Made by a program: the position numbers and the translations under genes. A DNA stretch of 64,000 nt. It comes from Mycolicibacillus parakoreensis. GTDB taxonomy: Bacteria; Actinomycetota; Actinomycetes; Mycobacteriales; Mycobacteriaceae. Below the pieces are notes generated by a model. The model saw only the letters and a list, made by a program, of their open reading frames with translations, was not told the DNA's origin and searched no databases. The stretch's first letter is position 1; each line of letters begins with the position of its first letter. Below are positions 34,573 to 44,387 of the stretch, one piece after another. Where the stretch lies: assembly GCF_022370835.2 (NCBI RefSeq), contig NZ_CP092365.1, positions 3,857,564 through 3,921,563 on the forward strand. Direction: 5' to 3'.

Positions 34573-35388
34573 ATGGTTTCTCCCGTGACCGGCCCCCGGC
34601 CGCCCCGGATCGGGGTGCAGCTGCAGCCCGAGCAGGCCCCCGACTACGCCCTGATCCGCGACGCGGTGCGCCGCTGCGAAGACCTCGGCGTGGACATCGC
34701 GTTCAACTGGGACCACTTCTTCCCGCTCTACGGCGACCCCGACGGCGCGCACTTCGAATGCTGGACGATGCTGGGCGCCTGGGCCGAGCAGACCTCCCGC
34801 ATCCAGATCGGTGCGCTGGTCAGCTGCAACTCCTACCGCAACCCCGACCTGCTGGCCGACATGGCTCGCACCGTCGACCACATCAGCGGCGGGCGGCTGA
34901 TCCTGGGCATCGGCGCCGGCTGGAACCGGCGTGACTACCGCGAGTACGGCTACGAGTTCGGCACCCGGGGCAGCCGGATCGCCGCGCTGGGCGCCGCGCT
35001 GCCGCGCATCACCGCCCGGCTGGGCCGGCTCACCCCGCCGCCGGCCGGGCCGCTGCCGGTGCTCATCGGCGGCGACGGGGAACGCAAAACGCTGCGGCTG
35101 GTCGCCGAGCACGCCGACATCTGGCACAGCTTCGCCGACGCCGAGCGGCATCGGCGCAAGGCCGCGGTGCTCGCCGAGCACTGCGCCGCGGTCGGGCGCG
35201 ACCCGGCGACCATCGAGTTCTCCGCGGCGGTCGGCGGCGACGTCGGCTCCACCGACCCGGCGGCGGTGACCGCCGAGGCCGACGCGCTCGCCGACGCCGG
35301 GGTGAGCCTGCTGACGATCGCCACCGCCGGGCCCGACTACGACCTGACCGGCCCGGCCGCGTTGTGCCGTTGGCGTGACCGCCGCTAG
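34573..35388 (+). CDS. LLM-class F420-dependent oxidoreductase (Rv0044c-like)
   Basis: A 271-residue luciferase-like TIM-barrel enzyme that would use coenzyme F420. N-terminal RIGVQLQPEQAPDY, then ALVSCNSYRNPDLLADMARTVD and ISGGRLILGIGAGW, and C-terminal LPVLIGGDGERKTLRLVAEH are LLM signatures. Substrate unknown. The ATG at 34573 is preceded only by GGGAG at short distance, so the start is moderately certain. The downstream ABC importer gene overlaps its last 14 bp. Confidence 0.86.
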   Translation: MVSPVTGPRPPRIGVQLQPEQAPDYALIRDAVRRCEDLGVDIAFNWDHFFPLYGDPDGAHFECWTMLGAWAEQTSRIQIGALVSCNSYRNPDLLADMARTVDHISGGRLILGIGAGWNRRDYREYGYEFGTRGSRIAALGAALPRITARLGRLTPPPAGPLPVLIGGDGERKTLRLVAEHADIWHSFADAERHRRKAAVLAEHCAAVGRDPATIEFSAAVGGDVGSTDPAAVTAEADALADAGVSLLTIATAGPDYDLTGPAALCRWRDRR

Positions 35389-37156
35389 CCGGGCGCGCGC
35401 CCTGGGCTCCGCGCTGCTGGCGCTCGGGGCCGTCGCCGCGCTCGTAGTGCCGGCGCCTCGCGCGCACGCCGCGCCCGATCAGTGCGTGCCGCCGGGGGTG
35501 CACAGCGCCAGCGCGGTGCCGGCCAACCTCGCCGCCACCCCCGGCGAACCGCACCGCGACACCCACACCACCGCCACCACGGTGCCGGTGGGCGACGTCG
35601 ACGTCGCCGCGCTCGGGCTGGCCACCCCCGGCACCCTCACCGTCGGCAGCCTGTCCGACGCCCCGCCGACCAGCTGCATCGACGGCACCGGGCGGTTCAC
35701 CGGCTTCGACGACGAGCTGCTGCGCGCGGTCGCGGCGAAGCTGGGGCTGCGGGTGGCGTTCGTGGGCACCGACTTCGCCGGGCTGCTCGCGCAGGTCGCC
35801 GCCGGGCGCTTCGACGTCGGCTCGGCGTCGATCGCGGCCACCGAGGCCCGCCGGCGCACCGTCGGGTTCACCAACGGCTACGACTTCGGCTACTACGCGC
35901 TGGTGGTGCCGCCGGACTCGGCGCTGACCGCGATGGACGAGCTGGGCCCGGGCCAGCGCATCGGGGTGGTGCAGGGCACCATCCAGGACGCCTACGTGGT
36001 GGACACCCTGGGGCTGGCGCCGGTGAAGTTCCCCGACTTCAACACCGTCTACGCCGCGCTGAAGACCGGCCAGCTCGACGCCTGGGTGGCCCCCGCCCAG
36101 CAGGCCGGCCAGCTGGTCCGCCCCGGCGACCCGGCGGTGATCGCGGCCACCACCGTCAGCGTCGACACGTTCGTGGCGTGGGCGGTGGCCCCGGGCAACC
36201 GGCCGCTGATCGACGCGCTCAACGCCGGGCTGGACGCGGTCATCGCCGACGGCACCTGGGCGCGGCTCTACGCCGACTGGGTGCCGCGCGAACTGCCGCC
36301 GGGCTGGCGGCCGGGCTCGCGGGCCGCCGCGGCCCCGCAGCTGCCGGATTTCGCCGCGATCGCCGCCGCCCGCCCGCACCGCGAGACCGGCGCCGCGGCG
36401 CCGTCGACGCTGCGCCAGCTGCGGGACTCGTTCTTCGACTGGCGGCTCTACCGCGAGGCGATCCCGGTGCTGCTGCGCACCGGGCTGCCCAACACCCTGC
36501 TGCTCACCGGGGCGGCGGCGGTGATCGGGCTGGTGCTGGGGCTGGTGCTGGCGCTGGCCGCGATCGCCCGGACCCGCTGGCTGCGCTGGCCGGCGCGGGT
36601 CTACACCGACATCTTCCGCGGCCTGCCCGAGGTGGTGATCATCCTGCTGATCGGGTTGGGGCTGGGCCCGGTGGTGGGCGGCGTGACCAACCACAACCCC
36701 TACCCGCTGGGCATCCTCGCGCTCGGGCTGATGGCCGCCGCCTACATCGGGGAGATCTTCCGCTCGGGCATCCAGAGCGTGGAGCCCGGCCAGATGGAGG
36801 CGGCCCGCGCCCTGGGGTTCGGCTACCCGGGCGCGATGCGGTTCGTGGTGGTGCCCCAGGGCATTCGCCGGGTGCTGCCGGCGCTGGTCAACCAGTTCAT
36901 CGCACTGCTGAAGGCCTCGGCGCTGGTGTATTTCCTGGGGCTTTTGATCGAGCAGCGCGAACTGTTCCAGGTCGGCCGCGACCTCAACGCCCAGACCGGC
37001 AGCCTCTCCCCGCTGGTGGCCGCGGGGCTGTTCTACCTGGCGCTGACGATCCCGCTGACCCACCTGGTCAACGTCATCGACGCCCGGATGCGCCGGGGCC
37101 GGCCCCGCGCGCCCGATCCGGTCGCGTTGGCCCCGGCCGGTCAGGAGATGACGTGA
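35375..37156 (+). CDS. amino-acid ABC importer, substrate-binding protein fused to permease
   Basis: A 593-residue fusion. Residues 1-30 are a Sec signal (LGSALLALGAVAALVVPAP); residues about 85-310 form a type-2 periplasmic amino-acid binding domain (LTVGSLSDAPPTSC, then GRFDVGSASIAATEARR); residues about 360-580 form a HisM/GlnP-type permease with the coupling motif GFGYPGAMRFVVVPQGIRRVLPAL. Fusion of binding protein and permease keeps receptor and channel at a fixed ratio. Coupled by GTGA to the ATPase gene. Polar amino acids such as glutamine or glutamate are the likely cargo (inference). Confidence 0.9.
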   Translation: MTAASRARALGSALLALGAVAALVVPAPRAHAAPDQCVPPGVHSASAVPANLAATPGEPHRDTHTTATTVPVGDVDVAALGLATPGTLTVGSLSDAPPTSCIDGTGRFTGFDDELLRAVAAKLGLRVAFVGTDFAGLLAQVAAGRFDVGSASIAATEARRRTVGFTNGYDFGYYALVVPPDSALTAMDELGPGQRIGVVQGTIQDAYVVDTLGLAPVKFPDFNTVYAALKTGQLDAWVAPAQQAGQLVRPGDPAVIAATTVSVDTFVAWAVAPGNRPLIDALNAGLDAVIADGTWARLYADWVPRELPPGWRPGSRAAAAPQLPDFAAIAAARPHRETGAAAPSTLRQLRDSFFDWRLYREAIPVLLRTGLPNTLLLTGAAAVIGLVLGLVLALAAIARTRWLRWPARVYTDIFRGLPEVVIILLIGLGLGPVVGGVTNHNPYPLGILALGLMAAAYIGEIFRSGIQSVEPGQMEAARALGFGYPGAMRFVVVPQGIRRVLPALVNQFIALLKASALVYFLGLLIEQRELFQVGRDLNAQTGSLSPLVAAGLFYLALTIPLTHLVNVIDARMRRGRPRAPDPVALAPAGQEMT

Positions 37157-37887
37157 GCGCCGCGGCGGTCTCGGTGCAGGGCCGCGACCTGCATCTGCGG
37201 CTGGGCGGGGCGACGGTGCTGCGCGGGGTCGACATCGAGGTCGCGGCCGGCACCACCACCGCGGTGATCGGGCCGTCCGGGTCGGGCAAGTCCAGCCTGC
37301 TGCGCACCCTGAACCGGCTGCACGAACCCGACCGCGGCGACATCCTGCTCGACGGGCGTTCGGTGCTCGCCGAGAACCCCGACCGGCTGCGCCGCCGCAT
37401 CGGGATGGTGTTTCAGGGGTTCAACCTGTTTCCGCACCGCAGCGTGCTGCACAACGTCGCGCTCGGCCCGCGGCGGCTGCTCGGGCTCGACGACGCCGCC
37501 GCCACCGAGCGCGCGCTGACCCAGCTGGAGCGGGTGGGGCTGGGCGATTACGCGCCGCGGCGTCCCGAGGCGCTCTCCGGCGGCCAGCAGCAGCGGGTGG
37601 CGATCGCGCGGGCCCTGGCGATGGACCCGCAGGTGATGCTCTTCGACGAGCCCACCTCGGCGCTCGACCCCGAGCTGGTCAAAGGGGTGCTGGGGCTCAT
37701 CGCCGACCTCGCCGGCGACGGGATGACGATGATCGTGGTCACCCACGAGATGGGGTTCGCGGCCTCCAGCTCCGATCAGGTGGTGTTCATCGACGACGGC
37801 CGGGTGGTGGAGGCCGGGGCGCCCGGGGAGCTGTTCGCCCACGCCCGCACCGACCGGTTGCGCCGGTTCCTGTCCCAAGTGCTTTGA
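37153..37887 (+). CDS. amino-acid ABC importer ATPase
   Basis: A 244-residue ATPase of the HisP/GlnQ type: Walker [10 protein letters not shown] near residue 39, Q-loop [18 protein letters not shown], signature [19 protein letters not shown], Walker [13 protein letters not shown], and a VTHEMGF switch His. It overlaps the fused binding protein/permease gene by GTGA and makes the complete importer with it. I give no symbol because the glnQ assignment of the substrate is not certain. Confidence 0.93.
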   Translation: MSAAAVSVQGRDLHLRLGGATVLRGVDIEVAAGTTTAVIGPSGSGKSSLLRTLNRLHEPDRGDILLDGRSVLAENPDRLRRRIGMVFQGFNLFPHRSVLHNVALGPRRLLGLDDAAATERALTQLERVGLGDYAPRRPEALSGGQQQRVAIARALAMDPQVMLFDEPTSALDPELVKGVLGLIADLAGDGMTMIVVTHEMGFAASSSDQVVFIDDGRVVEAGAPGELFAHARTDRLRRFLSQVL

Positions 37888-37918
37888 GCACCACGGCCCC
37901 ACGGCGTCGACCACCGGT

Positions 37919-37924
37919 TAAACT
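37919..37924 (+). promoter_or_regulatory. -10 element (TAAACT), leaderless marR
   Basis: TAAACT ends 8 nt before the ATG at 37933, which has no ribosome site. This suggests leaderless transcription of the MarR gene. Confidence 0.45.
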
Positions 37925-37932
37925 GGCTCATT

Positions 37933-38451
37933 ATGGCAATGAGCGATGCCGCCCCACCGGAGGTGGCGGAGCTGGCGGAGGGACTGCACCGCACCCTGAC
38001 CAAACTGTTCGCGATCCTGCGCCGCGGCGACACCAACCGCGACGCCACCGGGGATCTGACCCTGGCGCAACTGTCGATCCTCTACACCCTGCTCGGGCAG
38101 GGCCCGATGCGGATGACCGAACTGGCCGCCCACGAACGGGTGCGCACCCCCACCACCACCGTGGCGATCCGCCGCCTGGAGAAGATCGGCCTGGTCAAAC
38201 GCTCCCGGGACCCGTCGGATCTGCGCGCGGTCCTCGTCGACATCACCCCCGAGGGCCTGGCGGTGCACCACGAATCGCTGGCGAACCGACGTGCCGCGCT
38301 CTCGGCGATGCTCAGCCAGCTCAGCCAGGCCGAGGTCGACGCGCTGGTCAACGCGTTGGTGCCGCTGGAGCGGCTGGCCGCCAGCGAGCCGACCCGCGGC
38401 GTGGGCGCCGGCTGCGAGGACCCGGTCCGCCCCGACGCCCTCGGCGGGTAG
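37933..38451 (+). CDS. MarR family regulator (Rv0042c homologue)
   Basis: A 172-residue MarR-type winged helix protein: an N-terminal dimerisation helix (EVAELAEGLHRTLTKLFAILRR), then the LTLAQLSILYTLL and MTELAAHERVRTPTTTVAIRRLEKIGLVKRSRD wing region, and a C-terminal helical pair. It is homologous to M. tuberculosis Rv0042c. It is followed by an SDR gene, possibly co-transcribed, 4 bp apart. Ligand unknown. Confidence 0.88.
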   Translation: MAMSDAAPPEVAELAEGLHRTLTKLFAILRRGDTNRDATGDLTLAQLSILYTLLGQGPMRMTELAAHERVRTPTTTVAIRRLEKIGLVKRSRDPSDLRAVLVDITPEGLAVHHESLANRRAALSAMLSQLSQAEVDALVNALVPLERLAASEPTRGVGAGCEDPVRPDALGG

Positions 38452-38455
38452 CGCG

Positions 38456-39130
38456 ATGAGCGCCCGCCCCACCGCCCTGATCACCGGTGCCAGCAGCGGC
38501 ATCGGCACCGCGATCGCCGCGGCGCTGGCCCCCACCCACGCCCTGGTGCTGGCCGGGCGGCCCTCGCCGCGGTTGCGCGCGGTCGCCGACCGGTTCGGCG
38601 CCGACACCGTGGCGCTCGACCTCGGCGCGGTGCACACCGCGGTCGATGCGGCGGGCCTGCCCGACGACCTCGACGTGCTGGTCCACAACGCCGGGGTGGC
38701 ACTGCCGGCGCGGGTCGCCGAATCCGACGTGGCGCAGTGGCGCACCACCTTGGAGGTCAACGTCGTCGGCGCGGTCGGGCTGACCCTGGCGCTGCTGCCG
38801 GCGTTGCGCCGCGCCGGCGGGCAGGTGGTGTTCGTCAACTCCGGGTCGGGGCTGCGGTCCTCACCGGGGCTGGCGTCCTACTCGGCGAGCAAGGCGGCGT
38901 TGCGGGCGTTCGCCGACTCGCTGCGCGAGGACGAACCCGCCCTGCGGGTGACCAGTGTGCACCCGGGCCGCACCGACACCGCCATGCAGCGCACGCTGGT
39001 CGACTACGAGGGCGGCGACTACGACCCGGCGCGGTTCCTGCGGCCGGAGACCGTCGCCGCCGTGGTGGCCGACGCGGTGGCCACCCCGCCCGACGGGCAC
39101 GTGCACCAGGTGGTGCTGCGGCCGCGCTGA
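38456..39130 (+). CDS. short-chain dehydrogenase/reductase
   Basis: A 224-residue SDR. NAD(P) binding TGASSGIGTAIAAAL at the start, the NAGVAL motif, catalytic Ser in VNSGSG, and the YSASK catalytic Tyr-Lys. The C-terminus ends in a short HQVVLRPR. Length is slightly below the family average of 250. ATG 38456 lies 4 bp after the MarR stop, suggesting an operon. The substrate cannot be read from the sequence. Confidence 0.88.
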   Translation: MSARPTALITGASSGIGTAIAAALAPTHALVLAGRPSPRLRAVADRFGADTVALDLGAVHTAVDAAGLPDDLDVLVHNAGVALPARVAESDVAQWRTTLEVNVVGAVGLTLALLPALRRAGGQVVFVNSGSGLRSSPGLASYSASKAALRAFADSLREDEPALRVTSVHPGRTDTAMQRTLVDYEGGDYDPARFLRPETVAAVVADAVATPPDGHVHQVVLRPR

Positions 39131-39146
39131 GGTTTCACGGGAAACA
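39131..39146. promoter_or_regulatory. degenerate parS-like site
   Basis: GGTTTCACGGGAAACA differs from the parS consensus TGTTTCACGTGAAACA at two positions. It sits in the 31-bp spacer between the convergent SDR and leuS genes, about 21 kb from the three other sites. ParB binding here is possible but weaker. Confidence 0.45.
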
Positions 39147-39161
39147 CCCCCGCACCGGGCG

Positions 39162-42041
39162 TCAGAGCACCAGGTTGACCAGCCGCCCGGGCACCACGAT
39201 CACCTTCTTCGGGTCGGCGCCGCCGAGGAATCCGCGCACCTTCTCGTCGGCGAGGGCGGCGGCCTCCACCGCGGCGGCGTCGGCGTCGGCGGCCACCGTG
39301 ATCAGCCCCCGCTTCTTGCCGTTGACCTGTACCGGGTAGTCGACGGTGTCGGCCACCAGATACGCCGGGTCGGCCTGCGGGAACGGTCCGTGGGCCAGCG
39401 AGGTGTCGTGGCCGAGCCGCGCCCACAGCTCCTCGGCCAGGTGCGGGGCCAGCGGCGCGAGCAGCAGCACCAGCGGTTCGACCGCCGCCCGCGCGCTCAC
39501 CGCCTGCTTGGTCAGGTGGTTGGTGTACTCGATGAGCTTGGCGGCGGCGGTGTTGTTGCGCAGCGCCCGGTAGTCCTCGGTCACCCCGGCGATGGTGCGG
39601 TGCAGCAGCCGCAGCGTCGCCTCGTCGAGGGCCTCGTGGGCGGCGACGCGCACCGCGCCGGTCTGCTCGTCGACGACCAGGCGCCACACCCGCTGCAGGA
39701 ACCGGAACGCCCCGACCACGTCCTTGGTCGCCCACGGCCGCGACGCCTCCAGCGGGCCCATCGACATCTCGTAGACCCGCAGGGTGTCGGCCCCGTAGTC
39801 GTCGCAGATCTGGTCCGGCGAGACCGAGTTCTTCAGGCTCTTGCCCATCTTGCCGAACTCCCGGCGCACCGCCACCTCGCCGTCGGGCCCGCGGTAGCAG
39901 TACCCGCCGTCGCGGGCCACGACGTCGGCGGCCGGCACGTACGCCCCGCGCGCGTCGGTGTAGGCGTCGGCCTGGATGTAGCCCTGGTTGACCAGACGCC
40001 GGTAGGGCTCCCGGGAGCTGACGTGGCCCAGGTCGTGCAGCACCTTGTGCCAGAACCGGGCGTAGAGCAGGTGCAGCACCGCGTGCTCGACCCCGCCGAC
40101 GTAGAGATCGACCCCGCCGGGATCGTTGGGGCCGTGCTCGGCGGGCCGCGGCCCCATCCAGTACGCCTCGTTCTCCGGGGCGCAGAACTGCTCGGTGTTG
40201 AACGGGTCGACGTAGCGCAGCTCATACCAGGAGCTGCCGGCCCACTGCGGCATCACGTTGGTGTCGCGGGTGTAGGTCTGCAGACCGTCGCCGAGGTCGA
40301 GCTCGACGTGCACCCAGTCGCCAGCGGTGGCCAGCGGCGGGGCGGGTTCGCTGTCGGGGTCGTCGGGGTCGAACGCCACCGGCGCGTAGTCGGGCACGTC
40401 GGGCAGCTCCACCGGCAGCGCCGCGTCGTCGAGCGGGTGCGCGCGGCCGGCCGCGTCGTAGACGATCGGAAACGGCTCGCCCCAGTAGCGCTGCCGGGCG
40501 AACAGCCAGTCGCGCAGCTTGTACTGCACCCGGGCCCGGCCGTGCCCGGAGTGCTCCAGGCGCTCGGTGACCGCCGCCTGTGCGGCGGTCACCGTCATCC
40601 CGTCGAGGTAGTCGGAGTTGACCAGGGTGCCGTCACCGGGGTGCGCGGCGGTGCTGACGTCCCCGCCGGTGATCACCTCGACGATCGGCAGCCCGAACGC
40701 GGTGGCGAACTCCCAGTCGCGCTGATCGTGGCCGGGCACCGCCATGATCGCCCCGGTGCCGTAGCCGATCAGCACGTAGTCGGCGACGAAGATCGGGATC
40801 GCCGCCCCGTTGACCGGGTTGGTCGCCGTCGCACCGAGGAACACGCCGGTCTTGGTCTTGTTCTCCTGGCGTTCCAGGTCGGATTTCGCCGCGACCGCGC
40901 GACGGTAGGCGGCCACCGCCTCGACCGGGGTGGGCGCCGAATAGGTCCACGCCGGATCGACGCCGTCGGGCCAGGCCTCGGCGGTGAGCGCGTCGACCAG
41001 CGGATGTTCGGGCGCCAGAACCAGATACGTCGAGCCGAACAGTGTGTCGGGGCGGGTGGTGAACACCTCGACGGCGCCGGCCGCGGTGTCGAAGAGCACC
41101 TCCGCGCCCGACGAACGGCCGATCCAGTTGCGCTGCATGGTCTTGACCTTCTCCGGCCAGTCCAGGACGTCGAGGTCCTCCAGCAACCGCTCCGAGTAGG
41201 CGGTGATGCGCATCATCCACTGGCGCAACCGTTTCCGGAACACCGGGAAATTGCCGCGCTCGCTGCGGCCGTCGGCGGTGACCTCCTCGTTGGCCAGCAC
41301 CGTGCCGAGTCCCGGGCACCAGTTCACCAGCGAGTCCGCCCGGTACACCAGGCGGTAGCCGTCGATCGCGTCGGCACGCTCCTCGGCCGACAGCGCCGAG
41401 AAGTCCCGTCCGTCGTCGAGAACCCGTGCCCCGGAATCCAGTTCATCGATGAGCTGTTGGATCGGCCGAGCCCTGTCGGTGTCGGGATCGAACCAGGAGT
41501 TGTAGATCTGCAGAAAGATCCACTGGGTCCACCGGTAGAAGTCCACGTCGGTCGTCGCCACGCCCCGGCGGGTGTCGTGCCCGAATCCCAGCCGGCCCAC
41601 CTGGCGGCGGAAATTGACGATGTTGGACTCGGTGCGGACGCGCGGATGGGTGCCGGTCTGCGCCGCGTACTGCTCGGCGGGCAGCCCGAACGCGTCGAAC
41701 CCCAACGTGTGCAACACGTTCCGTCCGGTCATCCGGTGGTAACGGGCGTAGACGTCGGTGGCGATGTAGCCCAGCGGATGCCCGACGTGCAGGCCGTCGC
41801 CGGACGGGTAGGGGAACATGTCCTGGACGAACATCTTGTCCGCCGGCAACGGCGCGCCGTCGGCCGGGGCCAGCTCCCCCACCGGGTTGGCGACGTGAAA
41901 CGTGCCGCGCCGATCCCACTGCTGCTGCCAGGCCCGTTCGAGGCGCCCGGCCAGCGCCGCGGTGTACCGATACGGCGGTGCGGCGGGGTCGCTGGGCGCG
42001 CCGGGCGCGGACCCCGGGCCGGTCGTCGACGATTCGGTCAC
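39162..42041 (-). CDS. leuS: leucyl-tRNA synthetase
   Basis: A 959-residue class I synthetase that charges tRNA-Leu. Class I signature HVGH in [16 protein letters not shown] (near residue 82) and KMGKS in GKMGKSLKN (near residue 730), with the CP1 editing domain between ([18 protein letters not shown]). GTG 42041 gives the family start ([10 protein letters not shown]), and no ribosome site is evident; TACCCT 8-13 nt before the GTG would give a leaderless message. It is convergent with the SDR gene and divergent from mtc28. Confidence 0.97.
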   Translation of the reverse strand: MTESSTTGPGSAPGAPSDPAAPPYRYTAALAGRLERAWQQQWDRRGTFHVANPVGELAPADGAPLPADKMFVQDMFPYPSGDGLHVGHPLGYIATDVYARYHRMTGRNVLHTLGFDAFGLPAEQYAAQTGTHPRVRTESNIVNFRRQVGRLGFGHDTRRGVATTDVDFYRWTQWIFLQIYNSWFDPDTDRARPIQQLIDELDSGARVLDDGRDFSALSAEERADAIDGYRLVYRADSLVNWCPGLGTVLANEEVTADGRSERGNFPVFRKRLRQWMMRITAYSERLLEDLDVLDWPEKVKTMQRNWIGRSSGAEVLFDTAAGAVEVFTTRPDTLFGSTYLVLAPEHPLVDALTAEAWPDGVDPAWTYSAPTPVEAVAAYRRAVAAKSDLERQENKTKTGVFLGATATNPVNGAAIPIFVADYVLIGYGTGAIMAVPGHDQRDWEFATAFGLPIVEVITGGDVSTAAHPGDGTLVNSDYLDGMTVTAAQAAVTERLEHSGHGRARVQYKLRDWLFARQRYWGEPFPIVYDAAGRAHPLDDAALPVELPDVPDYAPVAFDPDDPDSEPAPPLATAGDWVHVELDLGDGLQTYTRDTNVMPQWAGSSWYELRYVDPFNTEQFCAPENEAYWMGPRPAEHGPNDPGGVDLYVGGVEHAVLHLLYARFWHKVLHDLGHVSSREPYRRLVNQGYIQADAYTDARGAYVPAADVVARDGGYCYRGPDGEVAVRREFGKMGKSLKNSVSPDQICDDYGADTLRVYEMSMGPLEASRPWATKDVVGAFRFLQRVWRLVVDEQTGAVRVAAHEALDEATLRLLHRTIAGVTEDYRALRNNTAAAKLIEYTNHLTKQAVSARAAVEPLVLLLAPLAPHLAEELWARLGHDTSLAHGPFPQADPAYLVADTVDYPVQVNGKKRGLITVAADADAAAVEAAALADEKVRGFLGGADPKKVIVVPGRLVNLVL

Positions 42042-42248
42042 GTCCCACAGGGTATAAGGGCGCGCGCGAGGCCCCCGCGGGCCACGGGGGTCTCGATCGG
42101 GTTGCGGTCCGATCAGGGCCCGATTCCGGGTCGATACCGGCTCGGTTCCGATCGCATCGCGGCGCTGCCGGGGCGGCCACCGGCCGGTTAGTGTCGGCGC
42201 AGAACCCGGGGTGTCGGCCCCGAGCCGTTCGGAAGGACCGATGTCGAG

Positions 42249-43190
42249 ATGTTGCACACCGCCCGTCGTTGGCCGGCGTTGACCGGGGTGCTGACCGCCG
42301 CGCTCGCCGCGGCGGTGACGTTCGGGCCGGTCGCGGCCGCCGACCCGGCGCCCGCCCCGCCGTCGCCGCAGCCGGCCCCGCTGACCCCCGACGCCCTGGC
42401 CCGGCACAACCCGGCCGCCGGGCCGGTGACCGCGCCGCGCCCGCAGATCGCCACCCCGGCGGCTCCGGCCGGGCCCACGACGCAGCCGCTGGTGCCGGCC
42501 ACCTCCGACACGTTGCGCGAGTACCTGCAGGACCAGGGGGTGGAGCTGGAGCCGCAGCAGGCCGCCGGTTTCGACGCCCTGGACATCACCTTGCCGGTGC
42601 CGACCGGCTGGACCCGGGTGCCCGACCCGAACGTGCCGGACGCGTTCGTGGTGATCGCCAACCGCAACAGCAACTCGCTGTACACCTCCAACGCGGCACT
42701 GGTGGTCTACCGCCTGGTCGGCGACTTCGATGCCCGCGAAGCCATCACCCACGCCAACATCGAGACCCAGCAGCAGTCCGCGTGGCGCACCACCGACCAG
42801 GCGATCGCCGACTACAACGGCCAGCCCACGGCCCGCATCGAGGGCACGTTCCGCCAGAACGACATGACGCTGAACACCTCCCGGCACACCATCATCGCCG
42901 ACTCCGGCGTCGAGGGCGCCGACGGCGCCGACCGCTACCTGGTGTCGCTGGCGGTGACCAACGCGGCCAACCTGGCGGTCAGCGACGCGACCGCCACCGA
43001 GGCGATCCTCACCGGGTTCTCGGTGCGCCCGCCGGCCGCCGCGACGCCGGGGCGCGCGCCGAACGCGCCCGCCGCACCGGCGGCACCCGCCGCACCGGCG
43101 GCACCCGCCGCACCGGCGGCGCCGGCGCCCACCGCGGCGGCCCCGGCGGCACCCGGCCCGGCGGCGCCGGTGCCCACCCCGCGCCGCTAG
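42249..43190 (+). CDS. mtc28: secreted proline-rich protein Mtc28 homologue
   Basis: A 313-residue secreted protein, homologue of M. tuberculosis Rv0040c (Mtc28, an exported antigen). It has a signal peptide ([18 protein letters not shown]), an Ala/Pro-rich linker, a central LpqN/LpqT-like domain ([20 protein letters not shown], then [16 protein letters not shown]), and a low-complexity C-terminal tail of APAAP repeats. ATG 42249 is used; a GGAAGGA ribosome site is about 12 nt upstream. Secreted or cell-surface-associated; function unknown. Confidence 0.87.
   Translation: MLHTARRWPALTGVLTAALAAAVTFGPVAAADPAPAPPSPQPAPLTPDALARHNPAAGPVTAPRPQIATPAAPAGPTTQPLVPATSDTLREYLQDQGVELEPQQAAGFDALDITLPVPTGWTRVPDPNVPDAFVVIANRNSNSLYTSNAALVVYRLVGDFDAREAITHANIETQQQSAWRTTDQAIADYNGQPTARIEGTFRQNDMTLNTSRHTIIADSGVEGADGADRYLVSLAVTNAANLAVSDATATEAILTGFSVRPPAAATPGRAPNAPAAPAAPAAPAAPAAPAAPAPTAAAPAAPGPAAPVPTPRR
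43071..43124 (+). repeat. 18-bp tandem repeat in mtc28 coding for AAPAAP
   Basis: Three near-identical units of GCCGCACCGGCGGCACCC in frame encode Ala-Ala-Pro repeats at the mtc28 C-terminus. Length variation between strains is plausible. Confidence 0.75.
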
Positions 43191-43203
43191 CCGGGCGGCC
43201 TTC

Positions 43204-43209
43204 TATCCT
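43204..43209 (+). promoter_or_regulatory. -10 element (TATCCT), leaderless Rv0039c homologue
   Basis: TATCCT is followed by 7 nt and the ATG at 43217. No ribosome site is seen. Confidence 0.45.
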
Positions 43210-43216
43210 GGGATCC

Positions 43217-43564
43217 ATGCTGATCGCCACGGTGCTGTGCTGCGGCGCGGCGCTGCTGGTGGCCGCGCGCGGGGTGTGGACGCTGACCCGCCCCGACACC
43301 GGCGACCCGGTGCAGCGGGTACTGCGCGCGGTGGCCCCGACCCAGCTGGCCGCCGCCAGCATGCTCGCCGTGGCCGGGGTGGCCGCCGCGGTGGCGCCGC
43401 GCGGCCCGGCGGTGGCGGTGCTGATCGTCGGGATCCTCGGCGCCGCCGGCACCGTCGCCGCCGGGATCTGGCACTCCGCGCGCTACGCCGCGGCCGCCGA
43501 GACCCGCCGGCGCTCCGCCGGCTGCGCGGGGGCCTGCAGCGCCTGCACCCAGCCCTGCCCCTAG
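43217..43564 (+). CDS. small membrane protein (Rv0039c homologue) with Cys-rich tail
   Basis: A 115-residue protein with three predicted transmembrane segments ([20 protein letters not shown], then [14 protein letters not shown], then [18 protein letters not shown]). The C-terminus after RRRSAGC reads [13 protein letters not shown], giving five Cys within 14 residues if the preceding one is counted. Such clusters bind metals or form disulfides. In the same place as Rv0039c. Function unknown. Confidence 0.78.
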   Translation: MLIATVLCCGAALLVAARGVWTLTRPDTGDPVQRVLRAVAPTQLAAASMLAVAGVAAAVAPRGPAVAVLIVGILGAAGTVAAGIWHSARYAAAAETRRRSAGCAGACSACTQPCP

Positions 43565-43658
43565 GGGGTTCGGCGCCGTCGGCGTGGGTTTGTGCGGCCA
43601 CGGCGGCGACACGCCGACCGGCCGACGCCACCAACGCACAACCCCCAGGGGTACTCGC

Positions 43659-44264
43659 TTAGTTGCGGCTGATGTCGATCGGGTGGCTGGCCAGCAGCGC
43701 CAGCGGCAGCGGCTGGCGGCGCAGCACCCGCGCCCACAGGTCGGCTCCCGGCCCGACCAGCACGTCCGACGGCATCGCCGACAGCACGATCCAGTCGTCG
43801 CGGTCGATCTCGTCCTCGAGCTGCCCGATCGTCCACCCGGCGTAGCCGGCGTAGATGCGGACCCCTTCGACCAGCGGGGCGAGGGTCGCCGGGTCGCTGT
43901 CGAGGTCGACCATCACCATCCGGCCGGCCACCGGTCGCAGCCCGGCCACCCCGGTGGCGTCGACCCCGACGCGCAGCGTGGCCAGGCACAGCGCGGCGTC
44001 CCGTTTGACCGGGCCGCCGATGAACATCGTCTTCGGTTTGGCGGCCAGACTCACCCACTGCGGCAACACGTTGTAGACCGCGGTCTCCGACGGCCGGTTG
44101 AGCACCACCCCCAGGGTGCCGCCGTCGTTGTGTTCGACGATGTAGATCACGCTGCGCCGAAACGTCGGCTCCAACAGGTCGGTGTTGGCCAGCAGCAGCG
44201 TGCCCGCCCGGATGCGCTGCGCCGGCGGCGCGACATAGTCCTCGGGGTCTTCGGGCTGGGCCAC
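43659..44264 (-). CDS. YqgE/AlgH (DUF179) family protein (Rv0038 homologue)
   Basis: A 201-residue YqgE/AlgH-family protein. [20 protein letters not shown] and the conserved [20 protein letters not shown] block with [10 protein letters not shown] and [10 protein letters not shown] are all present. GTG 44264 is the probable start; GGGGGA lies immediately before it, so translation could rely on a leaderless start. Function in the cell is not established. Confidence 0.9.
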   Translation of the reverse strand: MAQPEDPEDYVAPPAQRIRAGTLLLANTDLLEPTFRRSVIYIVEHNDGGTLGVVLNRPSETAVYNVLPQWVSLAAKPKTMFIGGPVKRDAALCLATLRVGVDATGVAGLRPVAGRMVMVDLDSDPATLAPLVEGVRIYAGYAGWTIGQLEDEIDRDDWIVLSAMPSDVLVGPGADLWARVLRRQPLPLALLASHPIDISRN

Positions 44265-44387
44265 TCCCCCATCATGACACTGCCCGGCCCGCGCGGTGGA
44301 CAACCGGCCGCCGCAGACGGCGATAATTTGTACGGTGATCCCGGCCGGCGTCCGCCGGGGCCCGTTCGCATCGGAAGGCAGGATCGG

